33,448 nt of DNA from Methanoregula sp. GTDB taxonomy: Archaea; Halobacteriota; Methanomicrobia; Methanomicrobiales; Methanospirillaceae. Numbering within the stretch: position 1 is the first letter of the stretch; the number at the start of each line of letters is the position of its first letter. The notes under the pieces were generated by a model, which worked only from the letters and a program-made list of their open reading frames with translations, did no database searches and was not told where the DNA came from. The position numbers and the translations under genes are program-made. Shown in pieces: positions 6,980-16,043 of this stretch. The stretch spans positions 1-33,448 of the forward strand of contig NZ_JALOCH010000019.1 in the NCBI RefSeq assembly GCF_023227875.1. Direction: 5' to 3'.

Positions 6980-8848
6980 ATGGGCACGTTATCCGTTGCA
7001 GTCAATCTTCCGTTCAAGCCGGAAGTTATTGATACCAACATCGATTTTTACAATGATATCGAGTCCAGTGCGCTGTACAAGATGCTCCCGGCCAATGCCA
7101 AGGAATACGTTAAGGCAAGCCCGCACCTCCTGGAATATCTCCACACGTTCCCGGTAAATACGTACGGCATCCCGCTCTTCCTTTCGGAATTGAAAAAAGA
7201 TCTCCGTACAATGAAGAGTCCCAATATCATCTACCCGGTGAATGAGACCACATTTATCCATATTCTTCCCGACCCGGATGACGTCAGGAATTTCTATATC
7301 CCCATCGAGCCCTCGTTCCTCCACAGCGTAAACCAGATGTTACCGGTCATTGAGACAAAACTCATCGATCTCATCGATGCGCTTGAGGAAGATCCCATCA
7401 GTGACAAGGAACGGGCGGAAGTCATCAAGAAGATGCTTGCAAGCGTGTCTGTGATAAAACCAAAAAATATGGATCTGGCACAACTAACCGGAGGAGGACC
7501 GACCCAGCAGGATTTCAAATCAAAGATTACGACATTCCTCAACACCGATTTCACGGCAAAGGACAAGATGGGGAAGGTTAAGAAAAAACACCAGATCCCC
7601 CTCACACCTGACGGGAAGGTAATCCTGACGGACCAGGAATACCGGGCCATCGAATACCTGCTGATCCGGGATAAGATCGATATGGGGGTCTTAAAACCCT
7701 TTCTTTCCGACTCGTATATTGAAGATATATCCTGTGACGGTGTAGGCCCGATCTTTATCGAGCACAAGATCTTCAAAGGCTTAAAATCCGTTATCGAATT
7801 CAAGGTCTCCAGCGAACTTGACGAGTTTGTCGTCAAGATGGCGGAACGGATCAAGCGGCCGATTACCTACCGGAATCCGATCGTTGACGCTACCCTGCTG
7901 GACGGGTCCCGTATCAACATAGTGTACGGAACGGCCATCAGCAAGCATGGCAGCAACTTCAGTATCCGTAAGGTGAACGAGGTTCCCTTAAGCATCCTCA
8001 ATATTGTTGAGAGCAACGGTATTGACTACGTGGCTGCTGCATACATCTGGATCTGCGTTGAGTACGGGATGTCGCTCTTCGTATCCGGTGAAACGGCAAG
8101 CGGCAAGACAACGCTCCTCAACGCGATCACGACATTCATACCACCTGAGAACAAGATCGTCACCATTGAGGATACACCGGAACTGAATGTACCTCACCGG
8201 AACTGGGTGCGGGAAGTTGCGCTTGCCAAGGGGAGGGGGGAAGGAGGAGGCGAAGCCGGAGAGGTTTCGATGTTCGACCTCTTAAAGGCGGCACTCCGTC
8301 AGCGCCCGAACCAGATCCTTGTTGGTGAAATCCGTGGGGTCGAGGGAGCCGTTGCTTTTGGTGCCATGCAGACCGGTCACCCGGTGATGAGCACATTCCA
8401 CGCGGCATCGGTTGAAAAACTGATCCAGCGTCTCTGCGGTGACCCGATCAATATCCCGAAAACCTATGTGGATAACCTCAACCTTGTTATCATCCAGAGT
8501 GCGGTAAAACGCCCGGATGGCCAGCTCGTCCGGCGGATGATCAGCTGCAACGAACTTGTCGGGTATAACCCGGAGACCCAGGGGTTCACCTTCGTGCAGA
8601 TGTTTGGCTGGGAGCCCGTGTCGGATACTTTTGTCTGGACGGGAAAAGGAAGTTCATACTTACTTGAAAACAAGATTGCCACGATGCTGGGATTACCGGA
8701 CAGCAGAAAAGCGGAAATTTATCTTGAAGTTGAGAAACGGGCAAAGATCCTTGAACGGCTCCACAAGGCCGGCTATACCAAGTTCTGGGACCTGTTCCAC
8801 ATGCTGACCAAGATCAAGAAACAGGGGCTCCTGACCATTGGTGCCTGA
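6980..8848 (+). CDS. arlI: Archaellum motor and assembly ATPase ArlI (FlaI)
   Basis: Hexameric secretion-type ATPase (GspE/VirB11 superfamily) that powers archaellin export and archaellum rotation. Length is 622 aa, longer than crenarchaeal ArlI. The extra length is in the N-terminal region (about 1-230), which holds the ArlJ-interacting and docking segments. Walker A is GETASGKT at 370-377. An Asp box (IVTIEDTPEL) follows, and the Walker B/catalytic region is QILVGEIRG with Glu 450. A His box is seen in TGHPVMSTFHA. The gene begins one base after arlH and ends one base before arlJ. Confidence 0.97.
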   Translation: MGTLSVAVNLPFKPEVIDTNIDFYNDIESSALYKMLPANAKEYVKASPHLLEYLHTFPVNTYGIPLFLSELKKDLRTMKSPNIIYPVNETTFIHILPDPDDVRNFYIPIEPSFLHSVNQMLPVIETKLIDLIDALEEDPISDKERAEVIKKMLASVSVIKPKNMDLAQLTGGGPTQQDFKSKITTFLNTDFTAKDKMGKVKKKHQIPLTPDGKVILTDQEYRAIEYLLIRDKIDMGVLKPFLSDSYIEDISCDGVGPIFIEHKIFKGLKSVIEFKVSSELDEFVVKMAERIKRPITYRNPIVDATLLDGSRINIVYGTAISKHGSNFSIRKVNEVPLSILNIVESNGIDYVAAAYIWICVEYGMSLFVSGETASGKTTLLNAITTFIPPENKIVTIEDTPELNVPHRNWVREVALAKGRGEGGGEAGEVSMFDLLKAALRQRPNQILVGEIRGVEGAVAFGAMQTGHPVMSTFHAASVEKLIQRLCGDPINIPKTYVDNLNLVIIQSAVKRPDGQLVRRMISCNELVGYNPETQGFTFVQMFGWEPVSDTFVWTGKGSSYLLENKIATMLGLPDSRKAEIYLEVEKRAKILERLHKAGYTKFWDLFHMLTKIKKQGLLTIGA

Positions 8849-8849
8849 T

Positions 8850-10490
8850 ATGGCTGAACCGGAACCCGACCTGACACCCACTAAAGAAGGTAAACCGCTT
8901 CCGTTCGCTTCCACTATCAAAAGCATCAAAGAGAAGGTTGCGCAGATCACGGAAGACAAGAAGATGAGTTCCGACCTCCTCTTCATGAATACCTACATGA
9001 CCTCGCTTGCCCTTGCCAACGCATCCCGTCCCGAAATTTTTACGTTTGCTGCCAACAGGTCGGAGTATATTTCGTCCAGGTACATTGCCAGAGTGGACAT
9101 GTTTGTCAAGAAATGGGGATACAGTTATGCCGAGGGATTATCCATTGTTGCTGATCGGACCAAAAATGTTATTCTCAAGAGCATGCTGGACCGGTACGCC
9201 AATGCAATTGATTCGGGTGTCCCGGACGATGATTTCCTGAAGAATGAATTATCCACCGTAAGGAGTGTCTACCGGAGCCAGGTCGAGGCGGGCCTGGAGA
9301 TGGTCCAGAAATGGGGAGATGCTTATGTTGCCATGCTCCTGTCGGCAACGGTCATTGCCGTCACCCTCATGATCTCGATTGCCATCTACTCTCCCGCGGG
9401 AATTGATACCACGCTGAACGTGGGATATGCCATCATCCTTGCCATTGGTGTTTTTGGCAACGGGCTCATGTACCAGTCCATGCCGGATGATCCTAAATCG
9501 CACGGCCTGACCCATTACCGCTCCAAGGAGCAGCAGACCATCTACGCGATGGAAAGGATCATCATACCGCTGGTCATTGTCGCAATCGTCGTCCTTGGGC
9601 TCCTCGGAGTCAGTGCAGGCTTGATCTATGTCCTTATCGGCATCCTGCTGGCGCCTGTCGGTATCATCGGGTTCATTGATGATGCGAATATTACTTTGCG
9701 TGACACCGATTTTTCGACATTCATCCGGAGTTTCGGTGCCGTCATGGGTGGGCAGGGCACTACGGCCGTATATGCTCTCAACATTATTGATAAAAAATCC
9801 CTTCCGTCACTCGGGCCCCTTGTGAACGCAGTCTATTCCAAGATGAACATTGGACTTGACGACAAGCAGGTCTGGGACAAGTTTATTGGCGAGTCCGGGA
9901 GCAATCTCATCTACAAATACCTCAACATTTACCTTGATACTATTACCCTTGGCGGCCCCCCGGATGCGATCGGCACCGTTGTTGGATCCTCCATGCTGGA
10001 ACAGACCCTCCTGCGGGAGAAGAAAGACATGCATGCCCGCAGTTTCATCATCCTGCTCGTGGCAATGCATATCGCCATGATCGGCATATTTGTTGTACTG
10101 TACCGGATCATGGTTGTCCTCACAGGATCGGTTACAGAGATGATGGCAAATTTCGCCAATCAATCTGCTGCCGCGGGAGCTTCAGGTGGCAGCAGCATGG
10201 GAGGGGTCTCGGCAGGGTCGGTCCTTGGGGGGGGTATGGGCATGTTCACCAATTTCCCTGAAAAAGAGGTGGGTGCCTTTGTGGTAATTTCCTTAACCAT
10301 CATCACGATTTCCAATATCCTCGCAGCAAAGATTTTTGGGGGCGGGGATCGGTATATGTTTTATTTCTACGGCGCCATATTCTGTACACTGACCGGTCTT
10401 GTACTGCTGGTTGCCCCAATCGGCGTGGGGATATTCTTCAGTCCCGAGGGACTCAAGGCAATGGCTTCACAGGGAGTGGGTGGTGGTTAA
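8850..10490 (+). CDS. arlJ: Archaellum membrane platform protein ArlJ (FlaJ)
   Basis: Polytopic membrane platform of the archaellum (TadC/GspF-like, two T2SF domains) on which ArlI acts. Length is 546 aa from ATG 8850. Alternative TTG/GTG codons at 8838/8841 lie inside arlI and are less likely. About seven transmembrane segments are visible, for example VAMLLSATVIAVTLMISIAIY, IILAIGVFGNGLMY, FIILLVAMHIAMIGIFVVLY and YGAIFCTLTGLVLLVAPIG, around cytoplasmic helical domains. There is a Gly/Ser-rich loop (AAGASGGSSMGGVSAGSVLGGG) between the last membrane pairs. It is the last recognised core archaellum gene; the next ORF starts one base after its stop. Confidence 0.96.
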   Translation: MAEPEPDLTPTKEGKPLPFASTIKSIKEKVAQITEDKKMSSDLLFMNTYMTSLALANASRPEIFTFAANRSEYISSRYIARVDMFVKKWGYSYAEGLSIVADRTKNVILKSMLDRYANAIDSGVPDDDFLKNELSTVRSVYRSQVEAGLEMVQKWGDAYVAMLLSATVIAVTLMISIAIYSPAGIDTTLNVGYAIILAIGVFGNGLMYQSMPDDPKSHGLTHYRSKEQQTIYAMERIIIPLVIVAIVVLGLLGVSAGLIYVLIGILLAPVGIIGFIDDANITLRDTDFSTFIRSFGAVMGGQGTTAVYALNIIDKKSLPSLGPLVNAVYSKMNIGLDDKQVWDKFIGESGSNLIYKYLNIYLDTITLGGPPDAIGTVVGSSMLEQTLLREKKDMHARSFIILLVAMHIAMIGIFVVLYRIMVVLTGSVTEMMANFANQSAAAGASGGSSMGGVSAGSVLGGGMGMFTNFPEKEVGAFVVISLTIITISNILAAKIFGGGDRYMFYFYGAIFCTLTGLVLLVAPIGVGIFFSPEGLKAMASQGVGGG

Positions 10491-10491
10491 A

Positions 10492-11715
10492 ATGAAGGAT
10501 AGTGTTCGCAGGATCGTGATGTTGTGCACCATTCTTACCTTTGGTCTTATCCTCATCTTCTGGAATGTTACCATTGTGACTCTTTTCGTCATGATGTTCG
10601 TTCTTGTTATCGTGCTGTCATTCCTCCTTGGCATTGTAACTGTCACGGAGATCAGGACAGCACTTGCCACTATCAAATTTTCCAGAAAACCTGCTACATC
10701 CAGGGATCAGAAGGGCAAGCCAACAACTGAAAAAGCACAACAAAAATCGGCAAAGCCGGGACCCGGGAAAACCGCTGATACAAAGGCCGGTTTTGGTACC
10801 CACCTGAAGTCGATCTTCTCTTCCGTTGATTCTCTTGGCACAATCCTCAAGGCGCGAGGCAGGAGTGAGAAGAAAGTCGAAGACATCAACAAGATGCTCG
10901 ATAAGACGATAAGTGAGAAAGTCACCAAACCGGCGGCATCTGCCGGTGCCGGCGCACCACTTCCCGCATCCGGAGGAGCCGGGTCACTGGATGACTCGGA
11001 TCCATTCCTTTCCGGTGACGAATTTGATGCAGGGCTTCTTGACGGACTCGATGACGATACTGCCTTTTCGTCATCAGCGGGAACCGGACCCGCTCCCGAA
11101 GGTGAACCCGCCGCAGATCTCCCGGCACCGGAATTACTGATGCCTTCATTTGACAACACGGATGAGACCTCCGCTGCTCCTGCTGATGATGGTGGCGGAC
11201 TGGACGCGTTCAGTGGCCTTGATAGCGGTAGTGAGATGGATGCGGAGTTTGGCGATCTCGACAACCTGAGCCTCGATGATGTCGAGCTGGATGAAGACAT
11301 GGACGGCATGTCGGTACCCGCCACGTCTCCTGATGAAGTCCCGCCAGGAGAAGCTCCGGCGGCATCTGCCGCAGCTCCCAAGACCGAATCCACTGCAGTG
11401 AAGACGGCATGGATCGCCTCGGATGCACCACCGGATGCAGATATGACAGAAGACCAGATTGGTATCCAGTCAGATATGGCATCATTTGCCGGGGGCAGCG
11501 GGGGCACGGATGAAGATCTCCTCAGTTCCATTGCATCCGATGTCAAGACCCATAAAAAAGAGGCCGACATAAGCCTGCTTCGGGAACTGAAGGACTTCAA
11601 GGCACCGGCAATGGATATCGAGGATGAACTCAAGGGCATGTACCAGAAGATCGGTGGGATTTCAAAAGAAAAAGAGAAAGAGAAAGACCAGCAATCGACA
11701 GATGGAATAAAATAA
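10492..11715 (+). CDS. Unknown two-TM protein with acidic tail, archaellum-operon linked
   Basis: A 407-aa protein I do not recognise, starting one base after arlJ and so presumably in the archaellum operon. Two adjacent transmembrane helices form a hairpin at about residues 8-50 (MLCTILTFGLILIFWNVTIV, then FVMMFVLVIVLSFLLGIV). A Lys-rich segment (60-100) and a short helical stretch (about 100-135, SIFSSVDSLGTILKARG) follow. Next is a long, low-complexity Asp/Glu/Ala/Pro/Ser region (about 145-365). The C-terminus is more conserved-looking and amphipathic (DISLLRELKDFKAPAMDIEDELKGMYQKI). The tail should be cytoplasmic. It may be an adaptor or basal-body-associated factor. The function is inferred from position only. 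Confidence 0.85.
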   Translation: MKDSVRRIVMLCTILTFGLILIFWNVTIVTLFVMMFVLVIVLSFLLGIVTVTEIRTALATIKFSRKPATSRDQKGKPTTEKAQQKSAKPGPGKTADTKAGFGTHLKSIFSSVDSLGTILKARGRSEKKVEDINKMLDKTISEKVTKPAASAGAGAPLPASGGAGSLDDSDPFLSGDEFDAGLLDGLDDDTAFSSSAGTGPAPEGEPAADLPAPELLMPSFDNTDETSAAPADDGGGLDAFSGLDSGSEMDAEFGDLDNLSLDDVELDEDMDGMSVPATSPDEVPPGEAPAASAAAPKTESTAVKTAWIASDAPPDADMTEDQIGIQSDMASFAGGSGGTDEDLLSSIASDVKTHKKEADISLLRELKDFKAPAMDIEDELKGMYQKIGGISKEKEKEKDQQSTDGIK

Positions 11716-11739
11716 ACCCCGGAACAACACTAAAAGTAC

Positions 11740-11750
11740 ACTATAAAATA
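11740..11750 (+). promoter_or_regulatory. TATA box of cheF
   Basis: actataaaata gives a predicted transcription start near 11770. It lies in the 68-base gap between the archaellum operon and cheF, followed by the Shine-Dalgarno GAGGT at 11776-11780 just before the ATG at 11784. Confidence 0.55.
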
Positions 11751-11783
11751 TTCATGCAGCAAAATTTTTCTCCGTGAGGTCTC

Positions 11784-12590
11784 ATGAAAGAAGTCCCCGC
11801 AAAAATCGAACATAACAAAACCTGGGTTGTCATCAAGCTCGGGGTTGGTGAAGACCGGATCGTCCTCCCGGCACCCGTCAATAAAGAGATCCTCTTCAAG
11901 AATGTCGTGGATGTTGCCGAAAAGAAAAATATCCTTATCGTAACGGCAAAAACGGATGTTGAAGTATCGTACAAAATTCTTTCCGTTGACAAGGTCCTGC
12001 AAATCCTGAAAAAACTGATCCTGGCCTCATGCAATGCATACCGCCTCATGGCATATTTCATGTCGCCGGCTATCAAAGGCGGAGTCATGATAAAGGATGC
12101 CCAGTGGGAGAAAGGCAGTGTCGTTGTCGTCCATTCCGGCATCTGGTTCGTCAGCGCCGCAAAACAGGTCTGTGTCCCTGTTTCGGATGTAGCTGCGATC
12201 GAACTGACAAAACGGGAAGTCCAGGGAAAGGCAACAGATGTTGTCCGCATAGATCATCTCGAATCAGGGGAACTGACCTCAAGTCTCGTTCTCTGCCCTC
12301 TTTCAACGCTCCAGGTGTTATTTAATTTCCTGACAGAGACCACCAAAGGGATGGATATGAAAGGTACCGAACTGGACGGAGTCGGCCAGCAGGTTGCCAT
12401 GCTCATCTATTCCGGCATGGACTCACATGCCATCGAAAATATGCTTAATATCCCCCACAAACAACTGGATGGGATATATGACAATATCCTGAAACTCGGT
12501 CTTGCAGAAATCGTGACTATACGCCGGGAAGTACAGCTGACCACCAAAGGTGTACGATACATTTCAGATGCAACAAAATCGCAAAACTAA
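11784..12590 (+). CDS. cheF: Taxis protein CheF
   Basis: Archaea-specific cytoplasmic adaptor that connects phosphorylated CheY to the archaellum motor through ArlCE/ArlD, shown in Halobacterium for the DUF439 family. Length is 268 aa. The N-terminal two-thirds is the beta-rich DUF439 core, with GEDRIVLP near the start and EKGSVVVVHSGIWFVSAAKQVCVPVSDVAAIEL in the middle. The C-terminus is a winged-helix-like segment (MDSHAIENMLNIPHKQLDGIYDNILKLGL). It has its own promoter (11740-11750). An A/T-rich stretch with a T-run (12596-12600) follows the stop codon, so it may be a monocistronic unit between the archaellum and che operons. Confidence 0.93.
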   Translation: MKEVPAKIEHNKTWVVIKLGVGEDRIVLPAPVNKEILFKNVVDVAEKKNILIVTAKTDVEVSYKILSVDKVLQILKKLILASCNAYRLMAYFMSPAIKGGVMIKDAQWEKGSVVVVHSGIWFVSAAKQVCVPVSDVAAIELTKREVQGKATDVVRIDHLESGELTSSLVLCPLSTLQVLFNFLTETTKGMDMKGTELDGVGQQVAMLIYSGMDSHAIENMLNIPHKQLDGIYDNILKLGLAEIVTIRREVQLTTKGVRYISDATKSQN

Positions 12591-12642
12591 CGAAAATTTT
12601 TCATCTGTTTAAAATTTCTCTTCTGTTTTGCAGTCCCATACA

Positions 12643-12651
12643 GTTTTATGC
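12643..12651 (+). promoter_or_regulatory. TATA box of the cheY-cheD operon
   Basis: gttttatgc, about 32-40 bases before the cheY ATG (12683), predicts a leader of roughly 10 bases. It lies in the 92-base gap after cheF, whose left part is AT-rich with T-runs that could end the cheF transcript. Confidence 0.45.
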
Positions 12652-12682
12652 AATGATTTACCAATCACTTATTTGATCGTCA

Positions 12683-13045
12683 ATGGGAAAGATTTTGATC
12701 GTGGATGATACACTCTTCATGAGAACCCTTCTTAAAAATATCCTGTTCTCCGGTGGCCATACTATTGCCGGTGAAGCAGGAGATGGGGAAGAGGCCGTCG
12801 CAAAATACAAAGAACTGAAACCGGATCTCGTCACCATGGACGTTGTGATGCCAAAGATGAACGGTATCGAGGCGCTGAAAGGGATTAAGGCACTTGATCC
12901 GAATGCCCGGGTTGTCATGTGTACGGCTGTCGGCCAGGAACAGATGGTAAAACTGGCCATCAAGACCGGTGCAAAGGGGTATATTGTAAAGCCGTTCCAG
13001 GCCCCGAAAGTGCTTGAAGAAGTCAAGAACGTTCTCGCATCCTGA
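12683..13045 (+). CDS. cheY: Chemotaxis response regulator CheY
   Basis: Single receiver domain, 120 aa. Phosphorylated by CheA, it signals through CheF to the archaellum switch. Metal-binding D8 and D9, phospho-acceptor D53 (in LVTMDVVMPKMNG), T81 and K103 (in YIVKPF) are all present, so it should be active. First gene of the che operon; cheB starts 6 bases after its stop. Confidence 0.96.
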   Translation: MGKILIVDDTLFMRTLLKNILFSGGHTIAGEAGDGEEAVAKYKELKPDLVTMDVVMPKMNGIEALKGIKALDPNARVVMCTAVGQEQMVKLAIKTGAKGYIVKPFQAPKVLEEVKNVLAS

Positions 13046-13051
13046 CGTTAT

Positions 13052-14092
13052 ATGGTAAAAATTCTTATCGTTGATGATTCCGTGTTCATGCGCACGATCA
13101 TCCGGGATATGGTTACTAAAGACCCGGCCATTGAAGTAGTGGGAACGGCTTCAAATGGCCAGGATGCGCTGGAAAAGATCCAACAACTCAAACCGGACCT
13201 GGTCACGCTCGATATCGAGATGCCGCGGATGACCGGCATCCAGGTCCTTGAGAATCTCCAGAAACAGAAACGGCGCCCGAAGATCCTGATGCTGAGTACC
13301 CTGACTTCGGAGGGTGCGGAGAAGACACGCGAGGCCATCCACCTCGGTGCCGATGACTTCATGCTGAAGCCAAAGGATATTCCCCATGCCCGTGATATCG
13401 GCGATGAACTGATCTCGAAGATCAAACACCTTGTCACGCTTTCCTCAAAGCCTCTGCAGCATAAAGTCACCACCTCATCAGGATCAGCAGAACGGGTCGT
13501 CCTCATCGGATCGTCTGCCGGGGGACCCCCCATGCTCGATACCCTTCTCGCAGAAATCCCCGCAGATCTTCCAGCCGGTGTTATGGTTACCCAGCATATG
13601 CCAACAGGATTTACCGCTGCTCTCGCCGAACGGTTCAACCGCATTGCGGCGATGCCGGTAAAAGAGACCGAGAACGGTGATATTGTAGAAACCGGCAAGA
13701 TCCTGCTCTCAAAAGCAGGGGTACACACGATCATCAGCGGGGATATCGGAGCAAATAACGCACGGATTGGCCGGATCATCCACTCCAATGCACCAACCAT
13801 CCACGGGGTTCGCCCGGCGGTCGACAAAACGTTTGAATCCGCAGCTCACGTATACGGGAAAAATATCGTTTCCGTGATCCTGAGCGGTATGGGAAATGAT
13901 GCTGGTGAGGGTGCCCACGCAATCAAGGAGGCCGGAGGCACCAGTCTTCTCTGCGATGAGAGGGACTGCCTGGTCTACGGCATGGCCCGTTCGGCAATCC
14001 AGAAGAATGCTGTCGACAAGGTCCTGCCACTGAGGAAACTGGCAGCAGAAATCGAAAGACTGGTGTACCAGATGGAGGAAGCTCGTGTCTGA
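13052..14092 (+). CDS. cheB: Chemoreceptor methylesterase/deamidase CheB
   Basis: Removes methyl groups from receptor glutamates and is activated by CheA phosphorylation. Length is 346 aa. The N-terminal receiver domain has D8/D9 and phospho-acceptor D54 (LVTLDIEMPRMTG). The C-terminal methylesterase domain carries the triad S155 (GSSAGG), H182 (TQHMPTGF) and D283 (GMGNDAGEG). All catalytic residues are present. Its last bases overlap the cheA start (GTG at 14085) by 8 bases. Confidence 0.97.
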   Translation: MVKILIVDDSVFMRTIIRDMVTKDPAIEVVGTASNGQDALEKIQQLKPDLVTLDIEMPRMTGIQVLENLQKQKRRPKILMLSTLTSEGAEKTREAIHLGADDFMLKPKDIPHARDIGDELISKIKHLVTLSSKPLQHKVTTSSGSAERVVLIGSSAGGPPMLDTLLAEIPADLPAGVMVTQHMPTGFTAALAERFNRIAAMPVKETENGDIVETGKILLSKAGVHTIISGDIGANNARIGRIIHSNAPTIHGVRPAVDKTFESAAHVYGKNIVSVILSGMGNDAGEGAHAIKEAGGTSLLCDERDCLVYGMARSAIQKNAVDKVLPLRKLAAEIERLVYQMEEARV

Positions 14093-16034
14093 ATTTGAGG
14101 CCTACCGCGGCCTTTTTGTTGCGGAGTCCCGTGAAAACCATGAGAACATGGTAAAGAACCTCCTCATCCTTGAGAAAGGTTCGGATCAGAATGCTATCGA
14201 TGAAATCTTCCGTTCGATCCATACTCTCAAAGGTGCATCGGCATCCATGGGCTTTGCGGATATGGAACGGCTGTGCCATGCCATGGAGGATATCTTCCAG
14301 TTGATACGGAGCGGTACTGCGGGTATGACGCAGGAACTCGGCAACCTGCTCCTTGCCTGTTCTGATGTCTTAGAACAGATGATTGATGATGTGGAAGGCG
14401 GGGGAGACACATCTTCATTAAGCCCGGACAAACAGGTTGGTGCCCTCAAACAATGGCTTGAAGATCTCAAGGGGAAACCGGAGCCAACAAAAGGAAAGGG
14501 AAAACAGCACAAGAAAGAGCAGGCTTCGCCAGCTGCAACCCCGGCCGGGAAGCCCACAGATACACCAGATACCGGCGATATACCGGCATATACCATCAAC
14601 ATCACCGTGGCAAACGAATGCCTGATGAAAGATGTCCGGGCAATGATTGCAATCGGTAACCTGGAAGCTCTCGGTACCATTGTCTCCATCAATCCATCAA
14701 AAGAGGCAATCGATGCTGGTGAATTCGATGGTTCGCTTGTTCTGCAGATTGCAAGCGAAGCCGGAGAAGAAGCACTTCAGACCGCCGCAATGGGTACTGA
14801 AATTGCCAAGGTTGAGATCAAACCGGTGGTAAAACAGGAGAGGATAGCATCCGAGGATACTTCAGCCGCTAAAAAACAGGCTGCCACGTCCGACAAGAGT
14901 CGTGAGATCAAGAATCTCCGGGTCGATATAACACAGCTCGACCATATCATGAACCTTGTCGAAGATCTCGTGATCAACCGGGGCCGGCTCAAACAGATTG
15001 CCGAGCAGCACCGGATCAAGGAGATGAATGAAGCGATCGGCATGGTCGACCGGTCGGTATCGGACCTCCAGAACCTGATGATGATCATCCGGATGATCCC
15101 CCTGAACCACATATTCAACCGGTTGCCACGGGTTGTCCGCGATGTGGCGCAGTACGACAGCAAGGAAGTCGAATTTGTCATGGAAGGTGGGGAGACGGAA
15201 CTCGACCGCAGTGTCATGGACGGGCTCAACGATCCCCTGCTTCACCTGATCAGGAATGCTGTCAACCATGGTATCGAGTCACCTGAAGTCCGTGAAGCCG
15301 CCGGTAAACCACGGAAAGGGTTTGTCAGGCTGGCTGCACACCGCGACAGGGATAACGTCATCATCGAACTGATCGATGACGGTGCTGGTGTCAATGTAGA
15401 AAAAGTCAAGAAGAAAGCTGTTGAAAAGGGCCTCATTACCCAGGAAACCGCGGATACCCTGACATCGGATCAGGCGGTTGAACTCCTGTTCCAGCCCGGG
15501 TTCTCCACAGCAGATAAGATCTCCGATATCAGTGGCAGGGGTGTCGGGCTCGATGTCGTAAGGAGATCCATCGAATCCCTGAAAGGGACTATCCGTGTCG
15601 AGACAACGCCGGGAAAGGGGAGCCGGTTCGAACTTTTACTCCCACCAACCATGGCAATCGTGGATGTCATGATCGTCCGTATCAACGGGAAACGTCTCGC
15701 CATTCCTATCAGCAGTATCGTAGAAGTAGCGAATTTCAAACGCGATACCACGCACCATATCGGAAACGGTGAGGCTATACTCCTGCGGGACGAAGTGCTC
15801 CAGATCTTCTGGCTTAACGAGATGATCGGGACTTCCAGTGTATGCGATGTCCTTATCGTCATCCAGTACCAGAAGAGAAAATGCTGCATCCCTGTTGATA
15901 TTGTTGAGGGACAACAGGAAGTGGTTGTTAAACCACTGAGCAGTTTCATTGGCAACACGAGGGGAGTAAGTGGTGTCACGATCCTTGGCGACGGTGACGT
16001 TGTGCCAGTCCTTGACGTAAATACGATGGTGTAG
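14085..16034 (+). CDS. cheA: Chemotaxis histidine kinase CheA
   Basis: Cytoplasmic histidine kinase that phosphorylates CheY and CheB. Length is 649 aa from a GTG overlapping cheB. P1 HPt domain with phospho-acceptor H46 (SIHTLKGASASMGF). Pro/Lys-rich linker near 130-165. P2-like CheY/CheB-binding domain about 168-245. P3 dimerisation about 280-340 (LDHIMNLVEDLVINRGRL). P4 ATPase with N-box RNAVNHG at 390-396, G1 DDGAG at 431-435 and G2 GRGVGLDVV near 484-492. P5 CheW-like domain at the C-terminus (about 515-645), where CheW or receptors would bind. CheC follows 9 bases later with a GGAG Shine-Dalgarno. Confidence 0.97.
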   Translation: MSEFEAYRGLFVAESRENHENMVKNLLILEKGSDQNAIDEIFRSIHTLKGASASMGFADMERLCHAMEDIFQLIRSGTAGMTQELGNLLLACSDVLEQMIDDVEGGGDTSSLSPDKQVGALKQWLEDLKGKPEPTKGKGKQHKKEQASPAATPAGKPTDTPDTGDIPAYTINITVANECLMKDVRAMIAIGNLEALGTIVSINPSKEAIDAGEFDGSLVLQIASEAGEEALQTAAMGTEIAKVEIKPVVKQERIASEDTSAAKKQAATSDKSREIKNLRVDITQLDHIMNLVEDLVINRGRLKQIAEQHRIKEMNEAIGMVDRSVSDLQNLMMIIRMIPLNHIFNRLPRVVRDVAQYDSKEVEFVMEGGETELDRSVMDGLNDPLLHLIRNAVNHGIESPEVREAAGKPRKGFVRLAAHRDRDNVIIELIDDGAGVNVEKVKKKAVEKGLITQETADTLTSDQAVELLFQPGFSTADKISDISGRGVGLDVVRRSIESLKGTIRVETTPGKGSRFELLLPPTMAIVDVMIVRINGKRLAIPISSIVEVANFKRDTTHHIGNGEAILLRDEVLQIFWLNEMIGTSSVCDVLIVIQYQKRKCCIPVDIVEGQQEVVVKPLSSFIGNTRGVSGVTILGDGDVVPVLDVNTMV

Positions 16035-16043
16035 GAGAAGATC

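Noticed and set aside
8838..8849. TTG or GTG start for arlJ inside arlI
   Set aside because: ATG 8850, one base after the arlI stop, fits the tight spacing seen throughout the operon.
10707..11639. Open frame of 310 codons on the minus strand opposite the acidic-tail protein
   Set aside because: The product is almost all Ser/Ala/Pro/Gly, the mirror of the Asp/Glu/Ala-rich plus-strand coding. The plus-strand frame starts one base after arlJ with a sensible membrane hairpin.
13048..13827. Open frame of 259 codons on the minus strand
   Set aside because: Antisense to cheB, whose catalytic residues are all in place on the plus strand.
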